The notes below the pieces were generated by a model, which ran no database searches, had not been told where the DNA came from, and was given only the letters and a program-made list of their open reading frames with translations. This document shows positions 50,511-58,986 of a stretch of DNA of 64,000 nucleotides, piece after piece. Position 1 is the stretch's first letter. Every line of letters starts with the position of its first letter. The translations under genes were made by a program, and so were the position numbers. This DNA comes from Alkalihalobacillus sp. AL-G (GTDB lineage: Bacteria; Bacillota; Bacilli; Bacillales; Fictibacillaceae). The DNA lies in the NCBI RefSeq assembly GCF_030643805.1, contig NZ_CP094656.1, positions 682,001 through 746,000 of the forward strand. The letters run 5' to 3'.

Positions 50511-50755
50511 ATAAAAATCTAAGCGAAAAGACGATTTAATAATCAAAATAGAAAAACACAGAACGAGAAAAAGAAGTAGAAATTGCTATTGAAAAAGAAA
50601 AGTCCGGAGAGGTGGTCCGCCTATGAGCGGCGGGGGATTTTAGATTTGTTTTGTAGATTAAAGTTCTTCCATCATAATGCACCGGCGCTCTTTTTGTTTT
50701 GTCTTCCTCAAAATCAAGCTTGCAATGACTGATCTGTTGCTTTTATATTAAACTT

Positions 50756-51568
50756 CTATCCACTGACGAACCGTAAAAACTCTCTATTGAATTTTTCCAG
50801 TTCGCAGTAAAAAATTCCGTGGCCGCTTTTATTAAAAGAGAAAAGCTTTGATCCATTGATTTGTGCATGCTGGACCTGTGCAAACTCGAACGGACAGATT
50901 TTATCTTTTACACCGTGGAATATTCCAGTTGGGACATGGATTTTGTGCATATCATTCCATAATTCTTCATCTCTAAGAGACATGGCAGTCATAGCGGTGG
51001 CATGACCTGAGGCTTCTAACCCCAATCCGTGGAACCAGCTTTTGAAACTGTCCGATATCGGTTGTTCAAAAACCAAGTCACCGAACTCTTCAAGCATTTT
51101 TGGTCGATCCGTGTACGTTGCTTGTATCAACTTATTGACCTGTTCCTTCGTCATTCCATACGGATAACCTGGCCGCTTTGTGAAAACCGGTGCTGCAGCT
51201 CCCATCAATACGAGTTTAGAAATATTTTGCCCCGCATGTCGAACCATATGTCGGATGACAATCGCACCACCCATAGAGTACCCGACAAGTATGAGATTCT
51301 TCAGCTTTAACGTATCAATGACGATCCTGATGTCATCCGCCATACGGTCGTATGAATATCCGGTCCATGGTTTATCGGAACTACCAAACCCACGCAAGTC
51401 CATCCGGATACATCGGTAACCAGCGTTTGGAATCTGGTCGAATTGGTATTCAAACATTTTCCGGTTAAGCGGCCAACCATGAACGAACAGAATAGGTTTT
51501 CCATTCTTAGGTCCTAGTTCTTCGACAAAAATTTTCACACTTGGCTCAACCGTGATGTAGAATCCCAT
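50756..51568 (-). CDS. Alpha/beta hydrolase (chloroperoxidase/arylesterase-like)
   Basis: 270 residues. FVHGWPLNRKMFEYQ (oxyanion HG), MDLRGFGSSDKPW, nucleophile GYSMGG, acid in HGVKDKICP and catalytic His in KSGHGIFYCE. The sequence style is that of cofactor-free haloperoxidase/arylesterase enzymes. ATG 51568 follows GGGGGGAAAGAG; an in-frame ATG 51 bp upstream is less likely. No signal peptide. Divergent from the bmr leader. Confidence 0.85.
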   Translation of the reverse strand: MGFYITVEPSVKIFVEELGPKNGKPILFVHGWPLNRKMFEYQFDQIPNAGYRCIRMDLRGFGSSDKPWTGYSYDRMADDIRIVIDTLKLKNLILVGYSMGGAIVIRHMVRHAGQNISKLVLMGAAAPVFTKRPGYPYGMTKEQVNKLIQATYTDRPKMLEEFGDLVFEQPISDSFKSWFHGLGLEASGHATAMTAMSLRDEELWNDMHKIHVPTGIFHGVKDKICPFEFAQVQHAQINGSKLFSFNKSGHGIFYCELEKFNREFLRFVSG

Positions 51569-51769
51569 CTCTTTCCCCCCTGCCTTCATACAATTTCTAA
51601 CCCAGCAATCTTTAATCACTATATGATACCCTCTTGAAAAGTGTCAGTTATCCATTTATTGGTTCGCACTGTGAATACAGGGTTAAAATTAGTCGCAGAA
51701 ACATATAGTGAGTATTTATACCACTATACTCGGAATTGTAAAATAATTTAAAAAATAGGCAAAAGTCTT

Positions 51770-51798
51770 TTGACAAATGGATAGGATTGGTATAAAAT
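51770..51798 (+). promoter_or_regulatory. Promoter of the bmr leader-bmrCD transcript
   Basis: TTGACA at 51770-51775, 17 bp, TAAAAT at 51793-51798 (TATAAA at a 15-bp spacing is an alternative). About 47 bp upstream of the leader ORF. Confidence 0.7.
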
Positions 51799-51845
51799 TT
51801 CTATGGAACTAATAAATAACATTAATTAGAAAGGAGCGTGGCGTC

Positions 51846-51932
51846 ATGCGTAAGTATGTAGATATTTTGGTACAACTGGTCGGTTTGGATTCTCGGGAAT
51901 ACAACTTAACAAGGCATGGCGTGAAACGTTGA
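51846..51932 (+). CDS. BmrB-like leader peptide, 28 residues
   Basis: ATG behind AAAGGAG, coding for a 28-residue peptide (MRKYVDILVQLVGLDSREYN then LTRHGVKR). It lies between a sigma-A promoter and an intrinsic terminator, upstream of bmrCD. In B. subtilis the 54-residue BmrB (YheJ) leader controls bmrCD by ribosome-mediated attenuation. Here the last codons of the ORF form the 5' arm of an antiterminator: GGCATG (51913-51918) and TGAAA (51922-51926) can pair with CATGCC (51972-51977) and TTTCA (51964-51968). A ribosome paused earlier in the ORF would leave this arm free. The peptide is shorter than BmrB. Confidence 0.72.
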   Translation: MRKYVDILVQLVGLDSREYNLTRHGVKR

Positions 51933-51977
51933 AGAACCTTTCTTAATGTAAAGGATACGTGTCTTTCAGCTCATGCC
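51913..51977 (+). promoter_or_regulatory. Antiterminator stem in the bmr leader
   Basis: GGCATG...TGAAA pairs with TTTCA...CATGCC, leaving a 3x3 internal loop. The 3' arm takes the CATGCC needed by the terminator, so the two structures exclude each other. Confidence 0.65.
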
Positions 51978-52001
51978 ACCTATATCGGCATGGGCTTTTT
52001 A
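51968..52001 (+). terminator. Attenuator terminator before bmrCD
   Basis: AGCTCATGCC pairs with GGCATGGGCT (10 bp, one G-U), 9-base loop, followed by TTTTT. It lies between the leader ORF and the transporter genes, so it acts as an attenuator. Confidence 0.88.
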
Positions 52002-52078
52002 TATTTTCTTTTAACCTTTTGGGTTTAGAAGAGGTATGTTGCCTTCGTGGTGACATACCTTTTTTATTCTATATAGAG

Positions 52079-52217
52079 GTTCAAAAAGCACCAAATGATA
52101 AACGGCGAATTTCGGCGTTGCTCGGTTTTTCCGGTCCTCACGTATTATTACATACGCTCCGGTCCTCAAAACTGTCGCGCCTTGAACTTCTTGTTTCTAA
52201 TTCGTCACTTTTTGAAC
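52079..52217 (+). repeat. Dispersed intergenic element, family A, copy 2
   Basis: 139 bp bounded by GTTCAAAAAG and CTTTTTGAAC. The centre CCGGTCCTCACGTATTA, then ACATACG(C)TCCGGTCCTC contains CGTAT/ATACG inverted and CCGGTCCTC in direct repeat, shared with copy 3 at 60103. It sits inside the bmrCD leader, after the attenuator. Confidence 0.8.
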
Positions 52218-52252
52218 TTCGATTTAATTTAAAATTTGAAAGGAGAATTTTG

Positions 52253-52315
52253 ATGAATGTAATGAAGAGGAATGTAAGGAAGGAAAGGCTGCTGGATCGG
52301 ATTGAAGGCGGTTGA
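52253..52315 (+). CDS. Possible second leader peptide, 20 residues
   Basis: ATG with AAAGGAG at 7 bp, coding for a strongly basic peptide (MNVMKRNVRKERLLDRIEGG). It ends 38 bp before the bmrC start. The RBS is as good as that of real genes. It could be a translated short ORF coupled to bmrC or chance; no matching hairpin is seen around it. Confidence 0.45.
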   Translation: MNVMKRNVRKERLLDRIEGG

Positions 52316-52353
52316 CGAACGAACTGTGTTGGAGATAAGAGGGGAGAGACAGC

Positions 52354-54108
52354 ATGTTTTCAGTATTAGTCAAACTAGGATGGTTTTTTAAAAGACATTG
52401 GAAGCGTTATACAGTAGCGATCGTATTGCTTCAAATTGTAAACTTCATTGAGGTTGTTCCACCGAAATTAATTGGGATGGCGATCGATGAAATGACGATC
52501 GGCTCACTGACGTCAGAGCGATTATTTCAGTTTGTTGGATTTTATATCATATTAATGATTGTCAATTATTCACTGTGCTATATATGGATGTACCAGTTGT
52601 TCGGTGGATCCTTTCTCGTAGAAAGGACGATGCGTTCAAGTTTTATGCGCCATCTTTTGAAAATGACACCGACGTTTTATGAAAAGTACCGAACTGGGGA
52701 TTTGATGGCTCGTGCTACAAACGACCTAAAAGCGATCTCCATTACAGCAGGATTCGGAATCTTAACACTGATCGACTCAAGCTTATTTTTGGTGACGATC
52801 CTTTTGGTGATGGGCTTTACGATCAGTTGGCCATTGACTCTAGCGGCATTATTACCGCTGCCGATCATGGCACTCTTGATGAATCGGTATGGAAAGCTGA
52901 TTCATAAACGTTATACAACCGCACAGGATGCATTTGGAGATCTGAATGACCAGGTGCTTGAGTCAGTTTCCGGTGTAAGGGTCATTCGGGCTTATGTTCA
53001 AGAAAAAGCAGATAATCAGCGGTTTTCGAACATGACTGATGATGTTTATAAGAAAAATATCTCAGTTGCAAAAATCGATGCATTGTTTGAACCGACTATA
53101 AAAGTACTTGTAGGAATCAGTTACTTAATCGGATTAGGCTACGGGGCATTTCTAGTTTTCCATAAGACATTAACGCTTGGGGAACTCGTTGCCTTTAACG
53201 TCTATCTCGGAATGTTGATCTGGCCGATGTTTGCGGTCGGAGAATTGATCAACGTCATGCAGCGGGGAAATGCGTCACTTGACCGGGTAAATAACACGTT
53301 GGATTATGAGCCTGATGTGAAGGATAACGAGCAGGTTGTATCTTTTGATAAGCCCGATGAAATTTCGTTTAACCGCGTAACCTTCCGTTATCCGAGCTCT
53401 CAAGTGGATAACCTGAAGGATGTTTCATTTTCGTTAAAACGTGGTCAAACGCTTGGAATCGTCGGAAAAACAGGAAGCGGAAAGACAACGCTTGTCAAAC
53501 AGCTTTTACGTGAATATCCATCAGGTAAGGGGACAATTGCTGTTTCTGGTGTTCCAATTGAGAAAATTGCTCTGTCGCAGCTTCACAGCTGGATTGGATA
53601 TGTACCACAGCAGCAGATCTTGTTTTCACGCTCTGTGAAGGAAAATATATTATTCGGAGTTTCTGATGCATCAGCAGAGCGTTTGGGCGATGTCGTTGAG
53701 CTATCATCATTGACAGGCGATATCGAAAACCTTCCAAAAGGGATGCAAACGTTAGTTGGAGAAAAAGGGGTTGCTTTATCCGGTGGTCAGAAGCAACGGA
53801 TTTCGATTGCTCGGGCGCTGCTCGTCAACCCGGAAATTTTACTATTGGATGATGCAATGTCTGCCGTTGACGGGAAAACCGAAGCGAAAATCATCAGCAG
53901 CATTCGAAATGAACGTGCCGGTAAAACAACCTTGATCACGACCCACCGATTATCAGCCGTTCAGCATGCTGACTGGATTCTCGTAATGGATGAAGGCCGA
54001 ATTGTAGAAGAAGGAACACATGAACAGTTATTGGAAAATGGAGGCTGGTACTTAGAGCAATATGAACGACAACAGTTAGAAGCCGGCCTTTCAGAGGATG
54101 TGGTGTAA
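52354..54108 (+). CDS. bmrC: Multidrug ABC exporter subunit BmrC (YheI-like)
   Basis: 584 residues: an exporter transmembrane domain (six spans, about 1-310) fused to an ABC ATPase (about 325-570). Walker A GKTGSGKTT, signature LSGGQKQR, and Walker B followed by LLLDDAMSAVD, in which the catalytic Glu is replaced by Asp. This degenerate site is the hallmark of BmrC in the heterodimeric BmrCD pump. RBS GGGGAG. It overlaps the start region of bmrD by a few bases, and expression is set by the upstream attenuator. Exports drugs such as translation inhibitors and dyes in B. subtilis. Confidence 0.92.
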   Translation: MFSVLVKLGWFFKRHWKRYTVAIVLLQIVNFIEVVPPKLIGMAIDEMTIGSLTSERLFQFVGFYIILMIVNYSLCYIWMYQLFGGSFLVERTMRSSFMRHLLKMTPTFYEKYRTGDLMARATNDLKAISITAGFGILTLIDSSLFLVTILLVMGFTISWPLTLAALLPLPIMALLMNRYGKLIHKRYTTAQDAFGDLNDQVLESVSGVRVIRAYVQEKADNQRFSNMTDDVYKKNISVAKIDALFEPTIKVLVGISYLIGLGYGAFLVFHKTLTLGELVAFNVYLGMLIWPMFAVGELINVMQRGNASLDRVNNTLDYEPDVKDNEQVVSFDKPDEISFNRVTFRYPSSQVDNLKDVSFSLKRGQTLGIVGKTGSGKTTLVKQLLREYPSGKGTIAVSGVPIEKIALSQLHSWIGYVPQQQILFSRSVKENILFGVSDASAERLGDVVELSSLTGDIENLPKGMQTLVGEKGVALSGGQKQRISIARALLVNPEILLLDDAMSAVDGKTEAKIISSIRNERAGKTTLITTHRLSAVQHADWILVMDEGRIVEEGTHEQLLENGGWYLEQYERQQLEAGLSEDVV

Positions 54109-54109
54109 C

Positions 54110-56134
54110 ATGAACGTAGGAAAACGATTATATCAGTACGCATTACTTTATAAAAAGACGATCATTTTGGCATTGATCATGCTCGCACTTGCGGTGGGAA
54201 CCGAGCTTACTGGGCCATTCATCGCAAAAAAAATGATCGACAACCATATTCTCGGGATTGAAGAACCGTGGGTAATGGTTGAAAATGCCGGTGACGATAC
54301 GGTCAAATACAAAGGAAAAAATTACGTACGAGCTGAGTACCATGAAGGAGATGCTTCTGAGCAGCCAACGGTGAGAATCCTTCAGGTAAAGCTTGATTAT
54401 TACTTTATTGATGAACCGGTTGCCTTTGATGGAGAACGTACCATTGAGAACGGGAAGATGATCATTGAAAAAGGGGAGCAGCGGGCGACGTATGAGGTCG
54501 ATGAACTGACGAACCAACAGCTCCTTGCCTTTTACCAGCCAGAAGTGAAGAGACTCATATATTTGAGTGCCCTTTATCTAGGGCTAATGGTAATCGCATC
54601 CTTTTTCACGTATGGTCAGAGTTATTTGCTGCAACAGTCAGCGAATCGGATCATTCAGAGAATGCGGACAGACGTCTTTGGTCAAATTCAACGTCTCCCA
54701 GTCAATTACTTTGATAACCTTCCTGCTGGTAAGGTTGTCTCAAGGATCACGAACGATACCGAGGCGATTCGTGAGCTTTACGTAACGGTATTGGCACAAT
54801 TTTTTACAGGGATCATCTATATTGTTGGGATCCTTACTGCGTTGTTCTTCTTGGATGTTCGACTCGCAGCGATTTGTTCACTTATTATTCCGATCCTGAT
54901 TGTTTGGGTTTTCATGTATCGGAAGTTTGCGTCTAAATATAACCACCTCATTCGTTCACGCTTAAGTGATTTGAATGCAATGATCAATGAATCGATCCAA
55001 GGGATGACGATCATTCAGGCATTTCGCAGACAGAAGCAGACCACGAACGAGTTTGAGAAGATTAATGAGGAATATTTCCGTTATCGCAATAAGCTGTTGA
55101 ACCTTGAAGCAATCATGACACATAACCTCGTGAATCTGCTTCGTAATGTAGCGTTCGTCACATTGATCTGGTACTTTGGCGGTGCATCGTTAACAGTAGG
55201 AGCGGCCGTTTCCGTCGGAGTGCTGTACGCATTCGTCGATTACTTGAACCGGATGTTCCAGCCTGTAACCGGTATTGTGACACAGCTCGCGAATTTGGAG
55301 CAGGCACGTGTATCTGGAGAACGGGTATTCCGCTTGTTAGATCGAGAAGGGGAAGACGTATCGAACACCACCTTGCCGCGTTATCAAGGGAACGTAATGT
55401 TTGATGATGTAACGTTTGCTTATAAAGAGGAAGATTACGTCTTGAAAAACATTTCGTTTGAGGCGAAGCAGGGTGAAACAGTTGCACTCGTTGGTCATAC
55501 GGGTTCTGGTAAAAGCTCAATCATGAATTTGTTGTTCCGCTTTTATGACATTGAGCATGGGAAAATTATGATTGATGGTCAGGATATTCAGCACATGTCG
55601 AGACAGGATTTGAGAAAGCACATGGGTATCGTCCTGCAGGATCCTTTCCTATTTACGGGAACGATTGAATCGAATGTCAGCCTTGATGATCCTTCGATCA
55701 CGCGAGAACAAGTTGAGAAAGCGTTGAAGGATGTGGGAGCGGAACCGTTTATTAATCAGCTTCCGAAAGGGTTTGATGAGCCGGTCGTGGAAAAAGGAAG
55801 TACGTTATCGGCAGGACAGCGGCAGCTCATTTCATTTGCACGCGCTTTAGCGTACAATCCTGCGATCTTGATTTTGGATGAGGCGACGGCGAACATCGAT
55901 ACAGAAACTGAAGCCATTATTCAGGACGCACTTGATGTACTGAAAAAGGGACGGACGACATTCATTATCGCCCACCGATTATCTACAATTAAAAGTGCTG
56001 ATCAAATTCTTGTTTTGGACCACGGACGTATCGTTGAACGCGGAAACCATGACGAGCTGATGGAGAAGAAAGGAAAGTACTATCAAATGTATCAGCTGCA
56101 GCAAGGGATGAAGCAATCCCGGACGGCGGTTTGA
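54110..56134 (+). CDS. bmrD: Multidrug ABC exporter subunit BmrD (YheH-like)
   Basis: 674 residues: TMD with six spans and an ABC ATPase. Between span 1 and span 2 lies a large extracytoplasmic insert (about 50-145), the special feature of BmrD. Walker A GHTGSGKSS, signature LSAGQRQL and a full catalytic pair in ILILDEATANID, so this subunit supplies the competent ATP site completed by BmrC. ATG 54110 is chosen; a GTG at 54098 lies before the bmrC stop codon. Genes are adjacent with 1 bp between stop and start. Terminator follows. Confidence 0.93.
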   Translation: MNVGKRLYQYALLYKKTIILALIMLALAVGTELTGPFIAKKMIDNHILGIEEPWVMVENAGDDTVKYKGKNYVRAEYHEGDASEQPTVRILQVKLDYYFIDEPVAFDGERTIENGKMIIEKGEQRATYEVDELTNQQLLAFYQPEVKRLIYLSALYLGLMVIASFFTYGQSYLLQQSANRIIQRMRTDVFGQIQRLPVNYFDNLPAGKVVSRITNDTEAIRELYVTVLAQFFTGIIYIVGILTALFFLDVRLAAICSLIIPILIVWVFMYRKFASKYNHLIRSRLSDLNAMINESIQGMTIIQAFRRQKQTTNEFEKINEEYFRYRNKLLNLEAIMTHNLVNLLRNVAFVTLIWYFGGASLTVGAAVSVGVLYAFVDYLNRMFQPVTGIVTQLANLEQARVSGERVFRLLDREGEDVSNTTLPRYQGNVMFDDVTFAYKEEDYVLKNISFEAKQGETVALVGHTGSGKSSIMNLLFRFYDIEHGKIMIDGQDIQHMSRQDLRKHMGIVLQDPFLFTGTIESNVSLDDPSITREQVEKALKDVGAEPFINQLPKGFDEPVVEKGSTLSAGQRQLISFARALAYNPAILILDEATANIDTETEAIIQDALDVLKKGRTTFIIAHRLSTIKSADQILVLDHGRIVERGNHDELMEKKGKYYQMYQLQQGMKQSRTAV

Positions 56135-56139
56135 AAGAA

Positions 56140-56191
56140 ATAGGAAATAGTGGAGCAGGGAGGACTTCGGTCTTCTCTGCTTTCCTATTTT
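56140..56191 (+). terminator. Terminator after bmrCD
   Basis: A long hairpin: ATAGGAAA and GGAGCAGGGAGGAC pair with GTCTTCTCTGC and TTTCCTAT through a TTCG tetraloop, followed by TTTT. The following 350 bp to 56548 hold no gene or clear structure other than the upstream region of the MFS gene. Confidence 0.85.
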
Positions 56192-56548
56192 GAGGAGGGA
56201 TTTTCGTAGTCATACGGCATCATAGTACTTTTATAATGAACTATACAAATCAACTTTATTAAGATTGCATGAAAAGTCTCCCAAAGGAACAATCCGGGAA
56301 ATCAATGCGTGTTATCGAACTGCAGGTTTTGCAAAAAAAAGGGAACGAATGGGCTCTATGGTGCCTTCAAACAACCTCTTTTGTATAATGGGATTCAGAC
56401 TGCTATAGAAATTCTCACCATAAAAAAGGTTAACCGCATCGAATAAGAGAATCTTTAATTTAGATAACCTGAAAACTTTGTAAAGGACATACAATGATTT
56501 TAAGGGGAAGGTGTAGGTGCAAGAAGAATTAAGGGGGCATTATAGAGG

Positions 56549-57835
56549 ATGAAACGGAAAGATATTCACTCATGGGCGATGTATGATTGGGCAAATTCTG
56601 CGTTCGCAACTACAATTATGGCAGCTGTACTACCGATTTACTATTTTGACGTCGCGGCAAAAGGTCTTGATGATACGACAGCGACGGCTTTCTGGGGATA
56701 TTCACAATCCATTGCAGTGCTTATCGTAGCATTGTTAGCGCCAGTTCTTGGAGCGATTGCTGACTATTCTAATTCAAAGATGAAGTTTTTACGCTTTTTT
56801 GCTTATATGGGTATGCTTGCAAGCATCTTGCTTGCATTCGTTGGGGAAGGCGATTATTTATTGGCGTCTTTTCTATTGATCCTCGGAACAATTGGGTTTT
56901 CAGGTGGTAATGCATTCTACGATGCGTTTTTACCTGAGATTGCCTCCCGTGATGAAATAGATAGAATCTCGGCAAGAGGGTACGCTTTTGGTTATCTTGG
57001 TGGCGGTGTGCTCTTACTCGTCAATCTGGCAATGATCATGTATCCGCACCTCTTTTTTCTACCTAATAAAACCGTTGCGTCTCAAATATCGTTTGCGACC
57101 GTTGCAATCTGGTGGTTTGTGTTTTCGATTCCAATGTTTAAAAACATAAAAGAAAAGAAGCATGAACAGCAAAAAATGGAAGGCTCATATATCGGAATTG
57201 GTTTCAAACGTCTAAAAACGACATTCAAAGGAATCAAACAATATAAGCAGCTGCTATTATTCTTGATAGCGTTCTGGTTATTTAACGATGGTATTTCAAC
57301 GATTATCAAAATGGCAACCATTTATGGAAGGGACATAGGAATCGGCACGACACACCTTATTGGTGCACTACTCATAACCCAGTTCGTAGGGATTCCGTTT
57401 GCTTTCCTATTCGGCTACCTTGCTAAAAGGATCAATGCAAAACGGGCACTCTACATAGCTCTCTGGACTTACGTACTTATCGTTTTTCTCGGTTACTTTA
57501 TGGAAACGGCTGTACATTTCTTTGCATTAGCAATACTTGTCGGCTTTGTTCAAGGTGGGGCTCAAGCACTGAGTCGCTCGATCTTCGGAAGCATGGTGCC
57601 AGACAATAAGCATGGGGAATTCTATGGGTTTTATGGAATCTCGGCAAAGTTTTCTGCCATCTTCGGACCCTTTGTATTTGGACTTGTCGGCCAATTAACA
57701 GGCTCAAGCAGATTAGGAATCTTCTCACTTGTCATCTTCTTCCTCGTCGGTATTTTCATTTTGAGCAAGGTGGATATTGAGCAAGGAAAAATCGAAGCAG
57801 GACATACACCTGCAAACGGAGAAATACCAATGTAA
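56549..57835 (+). CDS. MFS transporter, Atg22-like (UMF1) family
   Basis: 428 residues with 12 likely membrane spans. The start IHSWAMYDWANSAFATTIMA is the signature of the Atg22/UMF1 family (WxxYDWANSAF), followed by SGGNAFYDAFLPEIA, and GGAQALSRSIFGSMVP in the second half. Yeast Atg22 exports amino acids from the vacuole; the bacterial substrate is unknown. RBS AAGGGGG. Monocistronic with a bidirectional terminator shared with the next minus-strand gene. Confidence 0.88.
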   Translation: MKRKDIHSWAMYDWANSAFATTIMAAVLPIYYFDVAAKGLDDTTATAFWGYSQSIAVLIVALLAPVLGAIADYSNSKMKFLRFFAYMGMLASILLAFVGEGDYLLASFLLILGTIGFSGGNAFYDAFLPEIASRDEIDRISARGYAFGYLGGGVLLLVNLAMIMYPHLFFLPNKTVASQISFATVAIWWFVFSIPMFKNIKEKKHEQQKMEGSYIGIGFKRLKTTFKGIKQYKQLLLFLIAFWLFNDGISTIIKMATIYGRDIGIGTTHLIGALLITQFVGIPFAFLFGYLAKRINAKRALYIALWTYVLIVFLGYFMETAVHFFALAILVGFVQGGAQALSRSIFGSMVPDNKHGEFYGFYGISAKFSAIFGPFVFGLVGQLTGSSRLGIFSLVIFFLVGIFILSKVDIEQGKIEAGHTPANGEIPM

Positions 57836-57843
57836 TTCAATAT

Positions 57844-57898
57844 AAAAAAATCAGGGTCAATTGCCTCGATTGTAAAGGCTAAGACACCTGATTTTTTT
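57844..57898. terminator. Bidirectional terminator between MFS and Zn-PLC genes
   Basis: AAAAAATCAGG pairs with CCTGATTTTTT, with T runs on both strands; the loop is long and holds a minor inner hairpin. Confidence 0.75.
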
Positions 57899-57901
57899 GG
57901 T

Positions 57902-58825
57902 TCATAACATCGGTTCGAAATGTCTGTTTTCAAGAGGCAGTGTACAATCTTTGCCTGAGTCATAGGAGATATTGCCGATTTTCTGCTCAAGACGATCAAA
58001 GGCATCCTCCGAATTCTCAAACCAATAAGCACCAAGCTCCTGTAAAATGTCTGCACATTCGCGTTCAGCTTGATCGAGTAAATCATAAAAGGTCTGTTCT
58101 GAATGTTCATCCGGTTGTGCCGGATGGATCCAGCGTGTTTTCGTTTCGTTCAAGAAATCCCCTGATTCAATATCTTTTTGATAGGAAAAAGGTTCGATCC
58201 TGTCTTTTAACAGTTTATATTTCCATCCGAGCGGATCGTACAGAACCTTTAGTGCTTGTTGCATTTGTTCATAGGAGCGTTCGATATAATTGCTTGGAAG
58301 CTGCTTGTGAAGATCATGGAAATAAGCATCGATGGCTTCTGAAAGCATTTCCTTCACTGAGGTTTGTAAGCTGCCACCGATATAAAGCTGTTTATATACA
58401 GGTGTATTCCAGGTTTCGATTCCACGCAATTCTTTCATTAATAAAGTATCGATCAAAATCTCTAGCTTTTGATGCCGATTATTTTCGTTTCCGGATCGAT
58501 AGATGATATACGGATGGGCGTTGCGATCGAGAATGTGATGGGTAATGAACCCGGTGGTAAAAGCAATCAACTTACGGTCATCCAGACGCATTTTTGTAAA
58601 CTGAACGAGCTTCATCAAAAATTGGCCGCAATGTTCATGGTGGATTCGGTCACCCACTTCAGCTACTGGTGTTGACTTCCATGGCCAGAAGTTATGATAA
58701 AAGAATGGATCTGGTCCTTGTGTTCCAAATCGGAAATAGGGTCCCGTTTCATGATCCAATCTGAGTAAGCCTGTTTTTTCAATAACGGTTTCTCCAAAGT
58801 GTATATGTGTCCAAACGTTTGGCAT
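57902..58825 (-). CDS. Zinc-dependent phospholipase C family protein
   Basis: 307 residues. The start MPNVWTHIHFGETVIE (with Trp3-His positions shifted), GTQGPDPFFYHNFWPW, IHHEHCGQFL and FTTGFITHHILDRNAHPYI provide the scattered His/Asp ligands of the Zn-dependent PLC fold (PF00882). No signal peptide, so a role in cytosol is likely and phospholipase activity is not certain. ATG 58825 is preferred (GAGG 6 bp upstream); the in-frame ATG 33 bp before has no RBS. Neighbour of psd on the same strand, 160 bp apart. Confidence 0.8.
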   Translation of the reverse strand: MPNVWTHIHFGETVIEKTGLLRLDHETGPYFRFGTQGPDPFFYHNFWPWKSTPVAEVGDRIHHEHCGQFLMKLVQFTKMRLDDRKLIAFTTGFITHHILDRNAHPYIIYRSGNENNRHQKLEILIDTLLMKELRGIETWNTPVYKQLYIGGSLQTSVKEMLSEAIDAYFHDLHKQLPSNYIERSYEQMQQALKVLYDPLGWKYKLLKDRIEPFSYQKDIESGDFLNETKTRWIHPAQPDEHSEQTFYDLLDQAERECADILQELGAYWFENSEDAFDRLEQKIGNISYDSGKDCTLPLENRHFEPML

Positions 58826-58900
58826 ATTGACCTCAGCCCTCTCAAAATGAATATCCATACCAAATTATATACTGGTATCCATAATTTTGAAAAGGGGGTC

Positions 58901-58965
58901 ATAAAGAAAACTTGGCTAGCGATCGTCCTAGTTGCGCTTATACTTTCTTAACGTGAAAAACGACT
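58901..58965 (+). repeat. Dispersed intergenic element, family B, copy 3 (deleted form)
   Basis: Starts with the same ATAAAGAAAACTTGGCTAGC as copy 1, continues through CGTCCTAGTTG and GCTTATACTT, then jumps to CTTAACGTGAAAA, which in copy 1 occurs some 65 bp later. So the middle is missing. Confidence 0.65.
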
Positions 58966-58986
58966 GACCATAGCGGTCAATCGTTC

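Noticed and set aside
50623-50643. ATG with a GGAGAGGTGG site followed by MSGGGF and a stop
   Set aside because: It looks like the start of a tiny YjcZ-type membrane protein, but the following bases do not continue that family in any frame, so no gene can be supported.
52205-52315. Long reading of the mini-ORF before bmrC that extends through family A copy 2
   Set aside because: The upstream portion is the repeat element and the terminator; only the last 20 codons have a ribosome binding site.
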